From DATFFO01 sp963772815 (GTDB taxonomy: Bacteria > Actinomycetota > Acidimicrobiia > Spongiisociales > ZC4RG35): a stretch of 64,000 nt of DNA. Location: positions 672,157 through 736,156 of the forward strand of contig CAVYYV010000006.1 of NCBI GenBank assembly GCA_963772815.1, in the 5' to 3' direction. The notes under the pieces were generated by a model, which did no database searches, had not been told where the DNA came from, and saw nothing but the letters and a program-made list of their open reading frames with translations. Shown here piece after piece: positions 28,851-37,758 of the stretch. Within the stretch, counting starts at the first letter, position 1. Every line of letters begins with the position of its first letter. Position numbers and translations under genes: made by a program.

Positions 28851-29936
28851 TCAGGACAGCAGGCCGGCCTCTATCGCCTTTGCTCGAAGGTTATGGCTAT
28901 TGCGGACGTGAGGAAGGGCTGTCGTGACGTCGACGTGACGGGAGAGGACCAGCTTGAGGATGGATTGGTCGAAGGTCTGCATCCCGAAGAACTCCGACTC
29001 CCGGATCACGTCCTGGAGCTCGTTGACGTGATTACCTGCCACGATCCACTCCTGAACCCGCTCGTTGTTGATCAGCACCTCGGCCGCCAGAACCTGTCCG
29101 CTGCCGTTGACCGTCTCCAGTAGACGCTGGCTGACGATTCCCTTGACCAGGGCGGCCAGCTGGGAGCGAACCGCAACCTGTTGGGCAGCGGGGAAGAACC
29201 CCACCAGGCGGTTGACCGTATCGGCCGGATCGGTGGTGCGCATCGAGGACAGAACCAGATGCCCCGTCTCGGCGGCTGTGATGGCAGCCGTGGCGGTCTC
29301 CAGATCGTCGATCTCGGAAATGACGATGATGTCGGCATCTTGTCTCATGGCTGCCCGGACGGCTGCCGAGTAGTCCGCCGTGTCCACACCGATCTCGCGC
29401 TGGGCCACGACCGCTTTCTTGTCGGGATGCAACACCTCGATCGGGTCCTCGATGGTGACCATCGAGACGCCTCGGTTGGTGTTGATCCAGTCGATCATGG
29501 AAGCCATCGTGGTGGTCTTTCCAGAACCGCTCGGGCCGGTTACGAGGACCAGTCCGGCGTGCTCGGTCTCCACGAGTTTCTTCACCGCACCGGGCAGGCC
29601 GAGCTCGGTGAAACTCGATGAGCCGGAGATAACCCGCCTCAGCACCATCGATACCGAGCCCCTCTGACGGAAGGCGGCGACGCGGAAACGACCGACGTCG
29701 GGACGACCGTAGGCAAAGTCGGCGTCACCGTTCGCCTTGAAATCGCGGGCGGCGCGCTGGGTGAACAGCTCGGCGGCGTAGGCCTCGGTGTCGGCCGGCT
29801 TGAGAAGATCCAGACCTTCCACGCGTCGCAGTTCGCCGTCGACCCTGATCACGGGAGGCGCGCCGACCTTGAGGTGAAGATCGGACGCTCCGGTCTCCAC
29901 CACGCGGCGCAGCAACTCGTCGATGGGTGCGGTCAT
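28851..29936 (-). CDS. PilT-like type IV pilus retraction ATPase
   Basis: 361 residues, normal PilT length. The N-terminal PAS-like domain holds GASDLHLKVGAPPVIRVDGE; Walker A is VTGPSGSGKTTTMAS; Asp box VTIEDPIEVLHP. Walker B reads VISEIDDLET instead of the usual GEMRDLET, and the His box reads SSMRTTD instead of GTLHT. The C-terminus retains VIRESEFFGMQTFDQSI. No other pilus gene is in the window. Confidence 0.88.
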   Translation of the reverse strand: MTAPIDELLRRVVETGASDLHLKVGAPPVIRVDGELRRVEGLDLLKPADTEAYAAELFTQRAARDFKANGDADFAYGRPDVGRFRVAAFRQRGSVSMVLRRVISGSSSFTELGLPGAVKKLVETEHAGLVLVTGPSGSGKTTTMASMIDWINTNRGVSMVTIEDPIEVLHPDKKAVVAQREIGVDTADYSAAVRAAMRQDADIIVISEIDDLETATAAITAAETGHLVLSSMRTTDPADTVNRLVGFFPAAQQVAVRSQLAALVKGIVSQRLLETVNGSGQVLAAEVLINNERVQEWIVAGNHVNELQDVIRESEFFGMQTFDQSILKLVLSRHVDVTTALPHVRNSHNLRAKAIEAGLLS

Positions 29937-30025
29937 ACGGTTACTCCCTCTCAGCTCAGAATGCGGTCATCGTCCGTATCGGCGACAACCCGGCCGTCCT
30001 GAAGCACCAAGTGGGTATCTGAGAG

Positions 30026-30784
30026 TCAGTTCGGGATGAGCTCACCCTGGGCTACGACCCGGGGTGCATTGGTCTTTTGGGCTACCCCGTCGCCGTCCCG
30101 CATCGAGCAAGTGTTGGTGCATCCACCCCTGGTGTAATCCTGGTAGTTGACTCGCAACCCGCTTGGCTCCCGCGGACCTTCGGAGGTCACCACCCCCGGT
30201 CGGCTCCACCGAGCCACCACCGGCGGATCGTCGCAGGCGGCAAACACCTCCGACCAGACAACGAATCCGGTCAAGTGATCTCCGCCTCCGGCCAGCTCCC
30301 GAACGCGGGCGGCCCGACCGGTGGCGAGATTGGTCACCTCTCCCCACCACCACCCCGTGTCTTGGCCGGGGAACACACGCAGCCGATAGCGCTGCCCGGG
30401 CTCCCAGGGAAAGGTGCGTGTGTTGGCGTCGTCCACCATCGAGGGGATTGTCGAAGCGGTCCCATCCAGGATCCGCCCGGCCCGGTCATAGCCACCGAAG
30501 TTGACTGCGGTGGAGCCTCCGTGACGGGGATTCCATTGCAGGCCCAGATGAGCGCCACCACCCGCATCAGGGCTCGAACTCGACCGGAAGCCGACCTGGA
30601 GGGCCCAGAAGTAGAGCCGGGCGACGGTGGGCGGCTCGACGATCTCCAACTCCACGCTGGCCTCGATGCCGTCCGGCACGCCCTCCCAACCCAGATGCAT
30701 CGAAGAGGCACCGTTGCCCGATGGAGGCAACCCTCGCTCGCGCCTGCCCGCCAGCCGATCCCCCAGCGCCCGCCACACGCTCAA
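30026..30784 (-). CDS. Hypothetical protein, probably beta-rich
   Basis: 252 residues, rich in Gly, Trp and short strands (LGWEGVPDGIEASVELEIVE; GYDRAGRILDG; RLRVFPGQDTGWWWGEVTN) and two close cysteines near the end (GGCTNTCSMRD). No signal peptide or known family recognised. TTG start overlapping the upstream stop; GTG 30778 is an alternative. Possibly coupled to the deacetylase-family gene. Confidence 0.65.
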   Translation of the reverse strand: MSVWRALGDRLAGRRERGLPPSGNGASSMHLGWEGVPDGIEASVELEIVEPPTVARLYFWALQVGFRSSSSPDAGGGAHLGLQWNPRHGGSTAVNFGGYDRAGRILDGTASTIPSMVDDANTRTFPWEPGQRYRLRVFPGQDTGWWWGEVTNLATGRAARVRELAGGGDHLTGFVVWSEVFAACDDPPVVARWSRPGVVTSEGPREPSGLRVNYQDYTRGGCTNTCSMRDGDGVAQKTNAPRVVAQGELIPN

Positions 30785-31800
30785 ACCACGCCCGGCACGT
30801 AACCCGACACCGCCCCCTTGACCCGTTCGAGTGCCCTGCTCGAGACCTCGGGGCTCCGGAACGGCGAGGGTTCGAGATCGTTGCTCAACCCAACCAGGGA
30901 GCGGATCACCGCCGCAGTCGAGTCCCGCAGAGCGGGGAGGTGGTATCCCCCTTCGAGGAAGGCGACGATTCGGTTGGCCGGGACCAGCTCAGTCAATTCA
31001 GACGCCATGCGGGCGTAGTCGAGTTCGGTCAGCCGGAACTCGGCCAGAGGATCGTGGGCGTGAGCGTCGAAGCCCGACGAGACCAGAAGCCAGTCGGGCT
31101 CGAAGCTCTTCACCGCTGTGATGACCAAGCCTTCGAAAGCCTCGAGATAGACGTCCCCCGCCGTGAAGGCCGGCAGGGGAACATTGAGCGTGGCCCCGAC
31201 TCCTCCCCCGGCGCCGAGCTCGGTGGGGTTTCCCTGATATGGATAGAAGGGCGACTGGTGAATTGAGGCATACAAAACGGCCGGCTCCTCGTAGAAGATG
31301 TCCTGGGTTCCATTGCCGTGGTGCACATCCCAGTCCACGATCGCCACCCGGCTGCCTGAGTGCATGAGACGGGCGGCCGTGATGGCCACATTGTTGAAGA
31401 GGCAGAAGCCCATAGCTCGATCGCGCAAAGCATGGTGACCGGGTGGTCGGACGGATATGAAGGCGGGACCTTCGAACCCGTTGGAGAGTCGTTCCACCGC
31501 GGTGGGGCCTGCACCTGCGGCCGCCAGAGCGGCCTCCCACGAACCCTCGGATACCGGTGTGTCCGCGTCCAGGTCGCCACCTCCGGCCGCACAGAAGCGA
31601 CGTATGGCCTCCACATACCCGGCATCGTGGACGACGGTGAGGTCCCGGCGGCTGAGCGGCTCGGCTTCCACCTCGAGTTTCTCCACTCCCGATTGGGCCA
31701 CTCCCTGGTAGACGGCGCGCAGCCGGGCGGGCCGCTCCGGGTGGAGAGTGCCCGTGTCGTGGTTGAAGCCGCTCGGATGTGTGACATGGAGGAGCCGCAC
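30781..31800 (-). CDS. Histone deacetylase family hydrolase (AcuC/HDAC-like)
   Basis: Zinc-dependent amidohydrolase; bacterial members remove acyl groups from proteins, polyamines or acetylated small molecules. 339 residues with LHPERPARL, SVRPPGHHALRD, VDWDVHHGNGTQDIFY, the metal Asp in SSGFDAHAHDPLAE and FLEGGYHLPAL. GTG 31800 is chosen from a GGGAGAG site; the longer frame overlaps the divergent gene. Substrate unknown. Confidence 0.9.
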   Translation of the reverse strand: MRLLHVTHPSGFNHDTGTLHPERPARLRAVYQGVAQSGVEKLEVEAEPLSRRDLTVVHDAGYVEAIRRFCAAGGGDLDADTPVSEGSWEAALAAAGAGPTAVERLSNGFEGPAFISVRPPGHHALRDRAMGFCLFNNVAITAARLMHSGSRVAIVDWDVHHGNGTQDIFYEEPAVLYASIHQSPFYPYQGNPTELGAGGGVGATLNVPLPAFTAGDVYLEAFEGLVITAVKSFEPDWLLVSSGFDAHAHDPLAEFRLTELDYARMASELTELVPANRIVAFLEGGYHLPALRDSTAAVIRSLVGLSNDLEPSPFRSPEVSSRALERVKGAVSGYVPGVV

Positions 31801-31819
31801 CCCCGTACTCTCCCACAGT

Positions 31820-32560
31820 GTGAACGGCGAGGTGAGATCCAGGGGCACGTGGCCCGGCCCGGTGGTACTACGGAAAGGCTGGGCCCTGGCCCAAACCCGG
31901 CCGTGGAACGACCAGACCACGGTCACTGCCGCGCTGAGGCTTGATCGAGGTAGCGACAGGTTTCTTTACGCTTGCGGCAATTGGCTCTTCGAGCACGATG
32001 TTTCCACCATTCGATCCCCTGCCCTGGCGCCCGGCCAGACTCCGGCCTGGCGGAGAGCCGGGTTCCGACCCCACCTGGAGCTCGACATCTACGAACGTGA
32101 CCTGCGTGGGACCGTATTCGAGTCCACGGTCGAGGTGATCGAGCAACCGAACCCCGAATTGGCCCGGTTGGCTGCCATCGACGACGCGGCATTCGACGAG
32201 ACGTGGCGGGTGGGTCGGCTGGGCCTGGCCGACGCACGTGCGGCCACTGCCCGGTCCGTCGTACTGGCGGTTCTATCCGAGGACGCGCCGGTTGGGTTCG
32301 CCATAGCCGGCGAAAACTCACGGGTCAGCTATCTGCAACGGCTGGCCGTCCTACCGTCGGTGCAAGGACACGGCGTGGGAAGGTCACTCGTTCGGGAGTC
32401 CATCCGCTGGGCACGCCGGAGCGGCGCCCGTACCATGTTGCTCAACACCCAGCCTGACAACCAGACATCGGCAGCCCTCTACCGGAGCGAGGGTTTCGTT
32501 CGGCTGCCGCACAGACTGCAGGTGTTGGCCCGCACCCCCGAAAACGAGACTTCGACATGA
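31820..32560 (+). CDS. GNAT-family N-acetyltransferase
   Basis: About 246 residues. The C-terminal GNAT domain shows YLQRLAVLPSVQGHGVGRSL (acetyl-CoA loop) and LLNTQPDNQTSAALYRSEGF. The first ~100 residues form a less conserved N-terminal part. GTG 31820 is the most upstream start compatible with the divergent gene at 31800; GTG 31832 or 31862 are possible. The 3' end overlaps degV by 4 nt. Confidence 0.85.
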   Translation: MNGEVRSRGTWPGPVVLRKGWALAQTRPWNDQTTVTAALRLDRGSDRFLYACGNWLFEHDVSTIRSPALAPGQTPAWRRAGFRPHLELDIYERDLRGTVFESTVEVIEQPNPELARLAAIDDAAFDETWRVGRLGLADARAATARSVVLAVLSEDAPVGFAIAGENSRVSYLQRLAVLPSVQGHGVGRSLVRESIRWARRSGARTMLLNTQPDNQTSAALYRSEGFVRLPHRLQVLARTPENETST

Positions 32561-33378
32561 GGCGAATCGGGATCGTTACCGACTCTTCCTGCGACCTCCC
32601 CAGCGACGTGGCGGAGCGTCATGCCGTCACCATCGTGCCTCTCACGATTCGATTCGGGCACGAGACCTATCTCGACGGGGTGGACCTGGACACGGCGACG
32701 TTCTGGGAGCGACTCAAAGGATCCGAACGGCTCCCAGAGACTGCCGCACCCAGCCCGGGAGCATTCCTCGACGCCTTCAACTCACTGGCCGATTTAGAGG
32801 GCGTTGTCTGCATCTGTCTGTCCAGCCGCCTATCAGGTACCTACCAGGCAGCCGTCCTGGCGGCCAATCAGTCTGAGATGCCGGTCAAGGTGCTCGATTC
32901 CGGAGTGGTGTCCATGGCACTCGGGCTCACAGTCCTGGCCGCCGCCGAAACAGCCAACCTGGGTGCCGACCTGGATACGGTGGCCGCCGCTGGAGCGGAG
33001 TCGGCCGGTCGAGCCAATGTCTTCGCTGCCCTCGACACACTCGAGTTTCTCGAGCGCGGGGGCCGGATCGGGCGGGTATCGGCCCTGCTGGGGGGAATGC
33101 TCGAGATCAAGCCCCTGATCACATTGAAGGACGGCGTCGTGGCTGCTGCCGGACGCTCCCGCACGCGCAGTCGGGCCTTGTCCGCCATCGCCCAACATCT
33201 GACCGGGCGGTCGGTCGGCGACATGGCCCTGATTCACAGCAATGCCGAGGGTCTACCACTTCTGTCGGACGCCCTCGACCTTTCGGGCGCCAAGAGGCCC
33301 GTCGTGGCCGAACTTGGCCCGGTGGTAGGAACCCACACCGGCCCAGGGGTGTTGGGTGTGGCCTACCTAGAGGCCTGA
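32557..33378 (+). CDS. DegV-family fatty-acid-binding protein
   Basis: 273 residues. DegV proteins bind fatty acids, as in FakB of the fatty-acid kinase. Motifs: IVTDSSCDLP, AAPSPGAFLDAF, CLSSRLSGTYQAA and THTGPGVLGVAYLE. No FakA kinase gene lies in the window. ATGA overlap with the GNAT gene. Confidence 0.92.
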   Translation: MRRIGIVTDSSCDLPSDVAERHAVTIVPLTIRFGHETYLDGVDLDTATFWERLKGSERLPETAAPSPGAFLDAFNSLADLEGVVCICLSSRLSGTYQAAVLAANQSEMPVKVLDSGVVSMALGLTVLAAAETANLGADLDTVAAAGAESAGRANVFAALDTLEFLERGGRIGRVSALLGGMLEIKPLITLKDGVVAAAGRSRTRSRALSAIAQHLTGRSVGDMALIHSNAEGLPLLSDALDLSGAKRPVVAELGPVVGTHTGPGVLGVAYLEA

Positions 33379-34688
33379 TGCCACCTCCTCTTCCGGAGCG
33401 CTTTCGACTCGAGGTGCGCCAGGGGCGCGACGGGGACATCGAGGAATGGCTGGCGACCGACACGTCTCTCGATCGCCCAGTGTTGATCAGAATGCTCGGG
33501 CCGGAAGCCTCCCCCGAGAGGCGGCAGGAATTCGTGCATGCAGTGCGTCTCGCCTCGACTGTCAGCCACCCGCACCTGGCAGCCGTATTCATGGTCTCCG
33601 AGATAGACGACGGCGCCTATTCGGTGTCGGAATGGACCGGAGGGGCGACCCTTGCCTCACGGCTGGAGGCGGGCGACACCATCGACTCGGATGAATTCCT
33701 CCCCAACGCCACCGGCCTGGCCGCAGCCCTGGCCGCGCTGCACGATCGGGGCGTGGTACATGGCGGGATCGACCTCTCCGCCATTACCTACACGGTCTCG
33801 CATCCCGCCAAACTGGGCGCTTTCGGGCGTAGATCCCGCGGCGCCAGCACACACGAAGACGTGCGGCGCCTGGCCGAGACACTCGAGGAGGGGCTAACCG
33901 GCACCCCACCGGGCGGGCCCCCGCCATCAGAGTCGATTGACGGGCTCAACCCGGCCGTGGATCGTGTCCTGGCGTCCGGGCAGAGCGGCCTGCTGGGCGC
34001 CCGAGCCCTCTCGGAGGCATTCGCCGGGGCACCGACGCCCAGACGTCCTCAACCCGAGTCCACCCGGCCGTCGCGCCGGCTGCTTCTCACGGCCGTCGGC
34101 CTCGTGGTGGCGGCCGCTGCCCTCGTGGGGCTGGGGAGATTGTTCACACCCAGCGGCGCGCCGAGCCTTCCCCCACCTGCCACAACTCCGACCGGAACCG
34201 GCCCCGCCACGTCCACGATCCCGCCCCTAACCACGTCAACCACCATTGTCCCTGTGGAGACCGCGCAGATCCACGTGAGCGACGCCTCCACCCTCGATCC
34301 GTTCGGAGGTGGAGACGAGAACGACGAGCTACTAGGAAATCTGCTGGACGGAGACCTCTCCACAGCCTGGAAGACCGAGACTTACTTGGATCCGCTCCCG
34401 CTACTCAAGCCCGGAGTGGGAGTCACCGTCCGGGTGGCCGGTACCCCGCGCTCACTGGATCTGTTGGGTCTCACGAGTGGCGCCTCGGTAGAAGTGGGAT
34501 GGGCCGCCACGCGGGGCAATCGGCCCGACGACTACGAGCGGGTGGCGCGTCTTCTTTCCCAGCCCGGAGTAACCACCGTGCAGCTTCCTCCTCGCACCGG
34601 GGGAACCTGGCTGATCTGGTTCACCGACCTCCCGCCGGCCGGTGAGGACTATTCGCTGTCCCTGTCCGAGATCAGATTCCGTCCCTGA
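33378..34688 (+). CDS. Pseudokinase with membrane helix and extracellular domain (MviN C-terminus-like)
   Basis: 436 residues. Residues ~1-230 are a protein-kinase-like fold without catalytic motifs (HGGIDLSAITY replaces HRDLxxxN; no DFG). One helix (LLLTAVGLVVAAAALVGLG) and a Pro/Thr linker follow, then a C-terminal beta domain resembling discoidin-type folds (GNLLDGDLSTAWKTE ... ISLSEIRF-like end). The architecture and place beside sigM/trxBA/cwlM match the regulatory tail of mycobacterial MviN (MurJ), which binds FhaA; here the flippase part is absent. Confidence 0.8.
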   Translation: MPPPLPERFRLEVRQGRDGDIEEWLATDTSLDRPVLIRMLGPEASPERRQEFVHAVRLASTVSHPHLAAVFMVSEIDDGAYSVSEWTGGATLASRLEAGDTIDSDEFLPNATGLAAALAALHDRGVVHGGIDLSAITYTVSHPAKLGAFGRRSRGASTHEDVRRLAETLEEGLTGTPPGGPPPSESIDGLNPAVDRVLASGQSGLLGARALSEAFAGAPTPRRPQPESTRPSRRLLLTAVGLVVAAAALVGLGRLFTPSGAPSLPPPATTPTGTGPATSTIPPLTTSTTIVPVETAQIHVSDASTLDPFGGGDENDELLGNLLDGDLSTAWKTETYLDPLPLLKPGVGVTVRVAGTPRSLDLLGLTSGASVEVGWAATRGNRPDDYERVARLLSQPGVTTVQLPPRTGGTWLIWFTDLPPAGEDYSLSLSEIRFRP

Positions 34689-34717
34689 GCGCCGGGATCG
34701 ACGCAGTTACGCTTCCC

Positions 34718-35269
34718 GTGGTGATCGATCTCGATGACGGCGCCCTGATCCACCAGGTGGTCGCCGGCAACCGTGCCGCCTTCGACGAGTTGATGCGGCG
34801 TCACGAGGACCGGGTATTCGGGGTGTGCCTGCGGATCATGCGTCGGCGAGAAGCGGCCCTCGATGCTGCCCAGGAGACGTTCTTGACGGTCTTTCGCAAG
34901 GCCGATCAGTTCCGGGGCGAGGCGGCTTTCTCCACCTGGTTGTACCGGGTTGCGGTCAACACCTGCTATGACCAGCTGCGCCGGGCCAAGCGGCGCCCCA
35001 CCGAACCGCTTCCGGAGCCTCACGATCCACCCGATCCCGCCGTCGCCGACACCCTGGGCGGTGTCGAGCTGCGCGGGGACCTGTCGGCTGCACTGGCTGC
35101 TCTGCCCGAAGAGTTCCGCTCGGCGATCGTGCTGGTCGATGTCGAGGGAATGTCGGTGGCAGAGACGGCATCAGTGCTCGAGGTGGCCGAGGGCACTGTC
35201 AAGTCCAGGCTGCATCGAGGGCGGGCCCGGCTGGCAAATCTATTGGGGAACCGAGAGGACTACGGGTGA
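34718..35269 (+). CDS. sigM: ECF RNA polymerase sigma factor, SigM-like
   Basis: 183 residues with sigma region 2 (RVFGVCLRIMRRREAALDAA; FRGEAAFSTWLYRVAVNTC) and region 4 (ALPEEFRSAIVLVDVEGMSV; VAEGTVKSRLHRGRARL). GTG start at 34718 or 34721. Followed at once by a probable anti-sigma gene. In mycobacteria sigM occupies the same place in the same gene order; the orthology is inferred from that. Confidence 0.88.
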   Translation: MVIDLDDGALIHQVVAGNRAAFDELMRRHEDRVFGVCLRIMRRREAALDAAQETFLTVFRKADQFRGEAAFSTWLYRVAVNTCYDQLRRAKRRPTEPLPEPHDPPDPAVADTLGGVELRGDLSAALAALPEEFRSAIVLVDVEGMSVAETASVLEVAEGTVKSRLHRGRARLANLLGNREDYG

Positions 35270-35276
35270 CATCCAA

Positions 35277-36071
35277 GTGACAGAGGAAATGCACACCGAA
35301 GAACATCTCGACCTCATCGACGCCCTCGTGGAAGGACACTCGACCGACCCCGCCGCCGCCCAACGGCTGGTTGACACGTGTCCTGAATGCCGGGAGGCCT
35401 ACCGCGCTCACCTCGCCGTGAAGCAGGCCGTGGAGATCCAGCCCGTGATCCCGCTGAGCGACCTGGAAAGACGTCGGCTTCGCTCCGGCATATGGTCGGA
35501 GCTGGACACCTCCCCTGAGCCCAAGCGAATGACTCCCTCTTGGTATCGGATCGCGCCCATAGCGGCCGCCCTGGTCCTGGTAGTCGGGGTGGGCAGCATC
35601 CTTCTCAACCGCGGCGGCAGCACGACGACCGCAACCACGTTCGCCGCGGCATCCGCTCCCATGGACGCCTACACCTCTCAGGAAGAGTCCTCCAATCGAG
35701 ACCTCTCGGGAAGCGGTGAGTCGGACGCCGGCGGGGCAACGGCAACCACGATCTCACCGAGCCAGGACACAGCCGCCATGGCCGCAACCGAGACGACCGC
35801 CGGCGCCTCCGGGCCCCCCAACCTGTCCGCGGACGAGCTCGCTCAGGCCGCCGCCCGGTTCCTCCTCACCGCTCGTCGGGGAGACCTCGACCCCGACCTG
35901 TACCGGTGCCTGGACCGGGACGCTCTGGCCCCGGAGGATCCTTTCGCCGACGAGAGCATCGTGGTCGACGACCAGCCCGCCTGGCTCGTCGCCTTCGGCT
36001 CACAGGGCGATGTGTCCGCCGTGGTCGTCTACGGGGTTGACGACTGCGCGGTGTATTTCCGAGACCGATGA
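35277..36071 (+). CDS. Probable anti-sigma factor, single-pass membrane protein
   Basis: About 264 residues. The cytosolic N-terminus has HxxxxxH and a CPEC pair (EEHLDLIDALVEGH, VDTCPECREAYRAH) resembling the zinc anti-sigma fold, though the spacing is not the canonical HxxxCxxC. One membrane helix (IAPIAAALVLVVGVGSILL) and a Ser/Thr-rich exported tail ending VYGVDDCAVYF follow. GTG 35277 is chosen; ATG 35289 is close. The context supports regulation of the adjacent sigma factor. Confidence 0.75.
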   Translation: MTEEMHTEEHLDLIDALVEGHSTDPAAAQRLVDTCPECREAYRAHLAVKQAVEIQPVIPLSDLERRRLRSGIWSELDTSPEPKRMTPSWYRIAPIAAALVLVVGVGSILLNRGGSTTTATTFAAASAPMDAYTSQEESSNRDLSGSGESDAGGATATTISPSQDTAAMAATETTAGASGPPNLSADELAQAAARFLLTARRGDLDPDLYRCLDRDALAPEDPFADESIVVDDQPAWLVAFGSQGDVSAVVVYGVDDCAVYFRDR

Positions 36072-36105
36072 GCTGAACAGTTCTCCCACTAGTCTTGGCG
36101 AGCCT

Positions 36106-36378
36106 ATGGATGACTTTCCCGCCAAGCTGGCTGCCTTCCTCGAGACCACGGCGACCAAGGTCCGGTCGCTCACGGTCGACAAGGCCGCCAACGCAGTGCG
36201 ATTGACCACCTTGGGTCTGATCGCGCTCACGTTGGGGCTGATGGCCCTGATCTTTCTGTTCCTCACTATCTATGGAGCATTGGAGATTCCCCTGGGCGAG
36301 TGGGGTGCCTTCGCAGTCCTGGCGGGACTATTCGCCATCGGTGGGGCGTTCATGTGGGTGAAGCGAAGCAAGGATTAG
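36106..36378 (+). CDS. Small two-helix membrane protein
   Basis: 90 residues: an amphipathic start (MDDFPAKLAAFLETTATKV) and two membrane helices (LTTLGLIALTLGLMALIFLF; WGAFAVLAGLFAIGGAFMWV) joined by a short loop, with a KRSKD end. It resembles holin-like or phage-holin-family small proteins in layout only. trxB starts at the very next base. Confidence 0.7.
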   Translation: MDDFPAKLAAFLETTATKVRSLTVDKAANAVRLTTLGLIALTLGLMALIFLFLTIYGALEIPLGEWGAFAVLAGLFAIGGAFMWVKRSKD

Positions 36379-37311
36379 ATGGGGATGACCCAAGAGAAAT
36401 TGATCATCATCGGGAGCGGCCCCGCCGGACTGACCGCAGCCCTCTACGCCGCCCGCGCCGATCTCGAGCCTCTGGTCTTCGAAGGATTCTCGGCCGGGGG
36501 CCAGCTCATGATCACCACCGACGTGGAGAATTACCCCGGTTTCCCTGACGGGATCCTGGGACCAGAGTTGATGGACCAGTTCCGCAAGCAGGCGGAGCGC
36601 TTCGGAGCCCGCCTCCAGACGGTGGACGTGGACCGAGTCGACTTCTCGTCCCGGCCCTTCGGCGTGTGGGTGGGCGGCGACGAGTACCGTGCCGAGGCGG
36701 TCATCATCGCCACTGGTGCCGAGGCGAAATGGCTCGGCATACCGGGTGAGAAGCAGCTGACCGGTCGGGGCGTGTCGGCCTGCGCCACTTGCGACGGGTT
36801 CTTCTTCAGGGACAAGGAGCTGGTGGTCGTCGGCGGCGGAGACACCGCAATGGAGGAAGCGACGTTCCTGACGAAGTTCGCCTCCAAAGTGACCATCGTT
36901 CATCGTCGCGACGAGTTCCGGGCTTCGAAGATCATGGTTGCCCGGGCGCTGGAGAATCCCAAGATCGACGTGGTCTGGAACGCGGTGGTGTCCGAGGTCC
37001 ACGGCGAGGACGGAGTGACATCGGTCACTCTCACCGACACGGTGACAGGTGAGACCCGGCTCTTCGAAACCGACGGCGTGTTCGTCGCCATCGGCCACGC
37101 TCCCACGACCGGCCTATTCGAGGACCAGTTGGATCTTGACAGGGCCGGCTACATCGTGCTGTCCGACGGTGTTTCGACTCGAACCTCGATAGAGGGTGTC
37201 TTTGCAGCCGGAGACGTGGCGGACTCGTACTATCGCCAGGCGGTGACCGCGGCCGGGACGGGATGTAGGGCCGCCATCGACGCGGAGCGCTGGCTGGCCG
37301 CACAGGAATGA
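36379..37311 (+). CDS. trxB: Thioredoxin reductase
   Basis: NADPH:thioredoxin reductase. 310 residues: FAD motif IIGSGPAGLTAALYAARA, redox pair SACATCDGFFF, NADPH motif VVVGGGDTAMEEA and C-terminal EGVFAAGDVAD. It feeds electrons to the trxA product encoded 46 bp downstream. Confidence 0.97.
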   Translation: MGMTQEKLIIIGSGPAGLTAALYAARADLEPLVFEGFSAGGQLMITTDVENYPGFPDGILGPELMDQFRKQAERFGARLQTVDVDRVDFSSRPFGVWVGGDEYRAEAVIIATGAEAKWLGIPGEKQLTGRGVSACATCDGFFFRDKELVVVGGGDTAMEEATFLTKFASKVTIVHRRDEFRASKIMVARALENPKIDVVWNAVVSEVHGEDGVTSVTLTDTVTGETRLFETDGVFVAIGHAPTTGLFEDQLDLDRAGYIVLSDGVSTRTSIEGVFAAGDVADSYYRQAVTAAGTGCRAAIDAERWLAAQE

Positions 37312-37357
37312 GCCAGGGCACAACGGTGTTGGTGTACCAAGTGAGACAAGGAGAATC

Positions 37358-37678
37358 ATGAGCGATATACAGACATTGACGGACTCCAGCTTCGATGAGG
37401 CAATCTCCGGGGAGACCCCGGTCCTGGTCGACTTCTGGGCCGAGTGGTGCGGTCCTTGCAAGTTGATTACGCCCGTTCTGGAAGAAATTGCCAAAGAACA
37501 GGACGGGATCGACATCGCCAAGCTGAACATCGACGAAAACCCTCGCTCTCCGGCTCAGTTCGACGTGATGAGCATCCCCACCCTGATCGTCTTTCAGGAG
37601 GGGGTGGAGAAGAAGCGCATCGTCGGCGCTCGACCCAAGTCCAACCTGCTCCAGGAATTGGGCGAGTTCCTTTCCTGA
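37358..37678 (+). CDS. trxA: Thioredoxin
   Basis: 106-residue disulfide reductase with active site FWAEWCGPCKLI and the cis-Pro loop MSIPTLIVF. Strong AAGGAG ribosome site. Partner of the adjacent trxB. Confidence 0.97.
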   Translation: MSDIQTLTDSSFDEAISGETPVLVDFWAEWCGPCKLITPVLEEIAKEQDGIDIAKLNIDENPRSPAQFDVMSIPTLIVFQEGVEKKRIVGARPKSNLLQELGEFLS

Positions 37679-37758
37679 TCGCTCGAACGGACGCCCGGTA
37701 GATCCCTCACCAGCGTTCACGTCTGCGCGCAACCTGGCATGTGTGGCAGCATTGGAGG

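Noticed and set aside
29945..30025. Short frame before pilT encoding HLVLQDGRVVADTDDD
   Set aside because: Reminiscent of an ABC or FHA tail, but too short, with no start or ribosome site that I could support.
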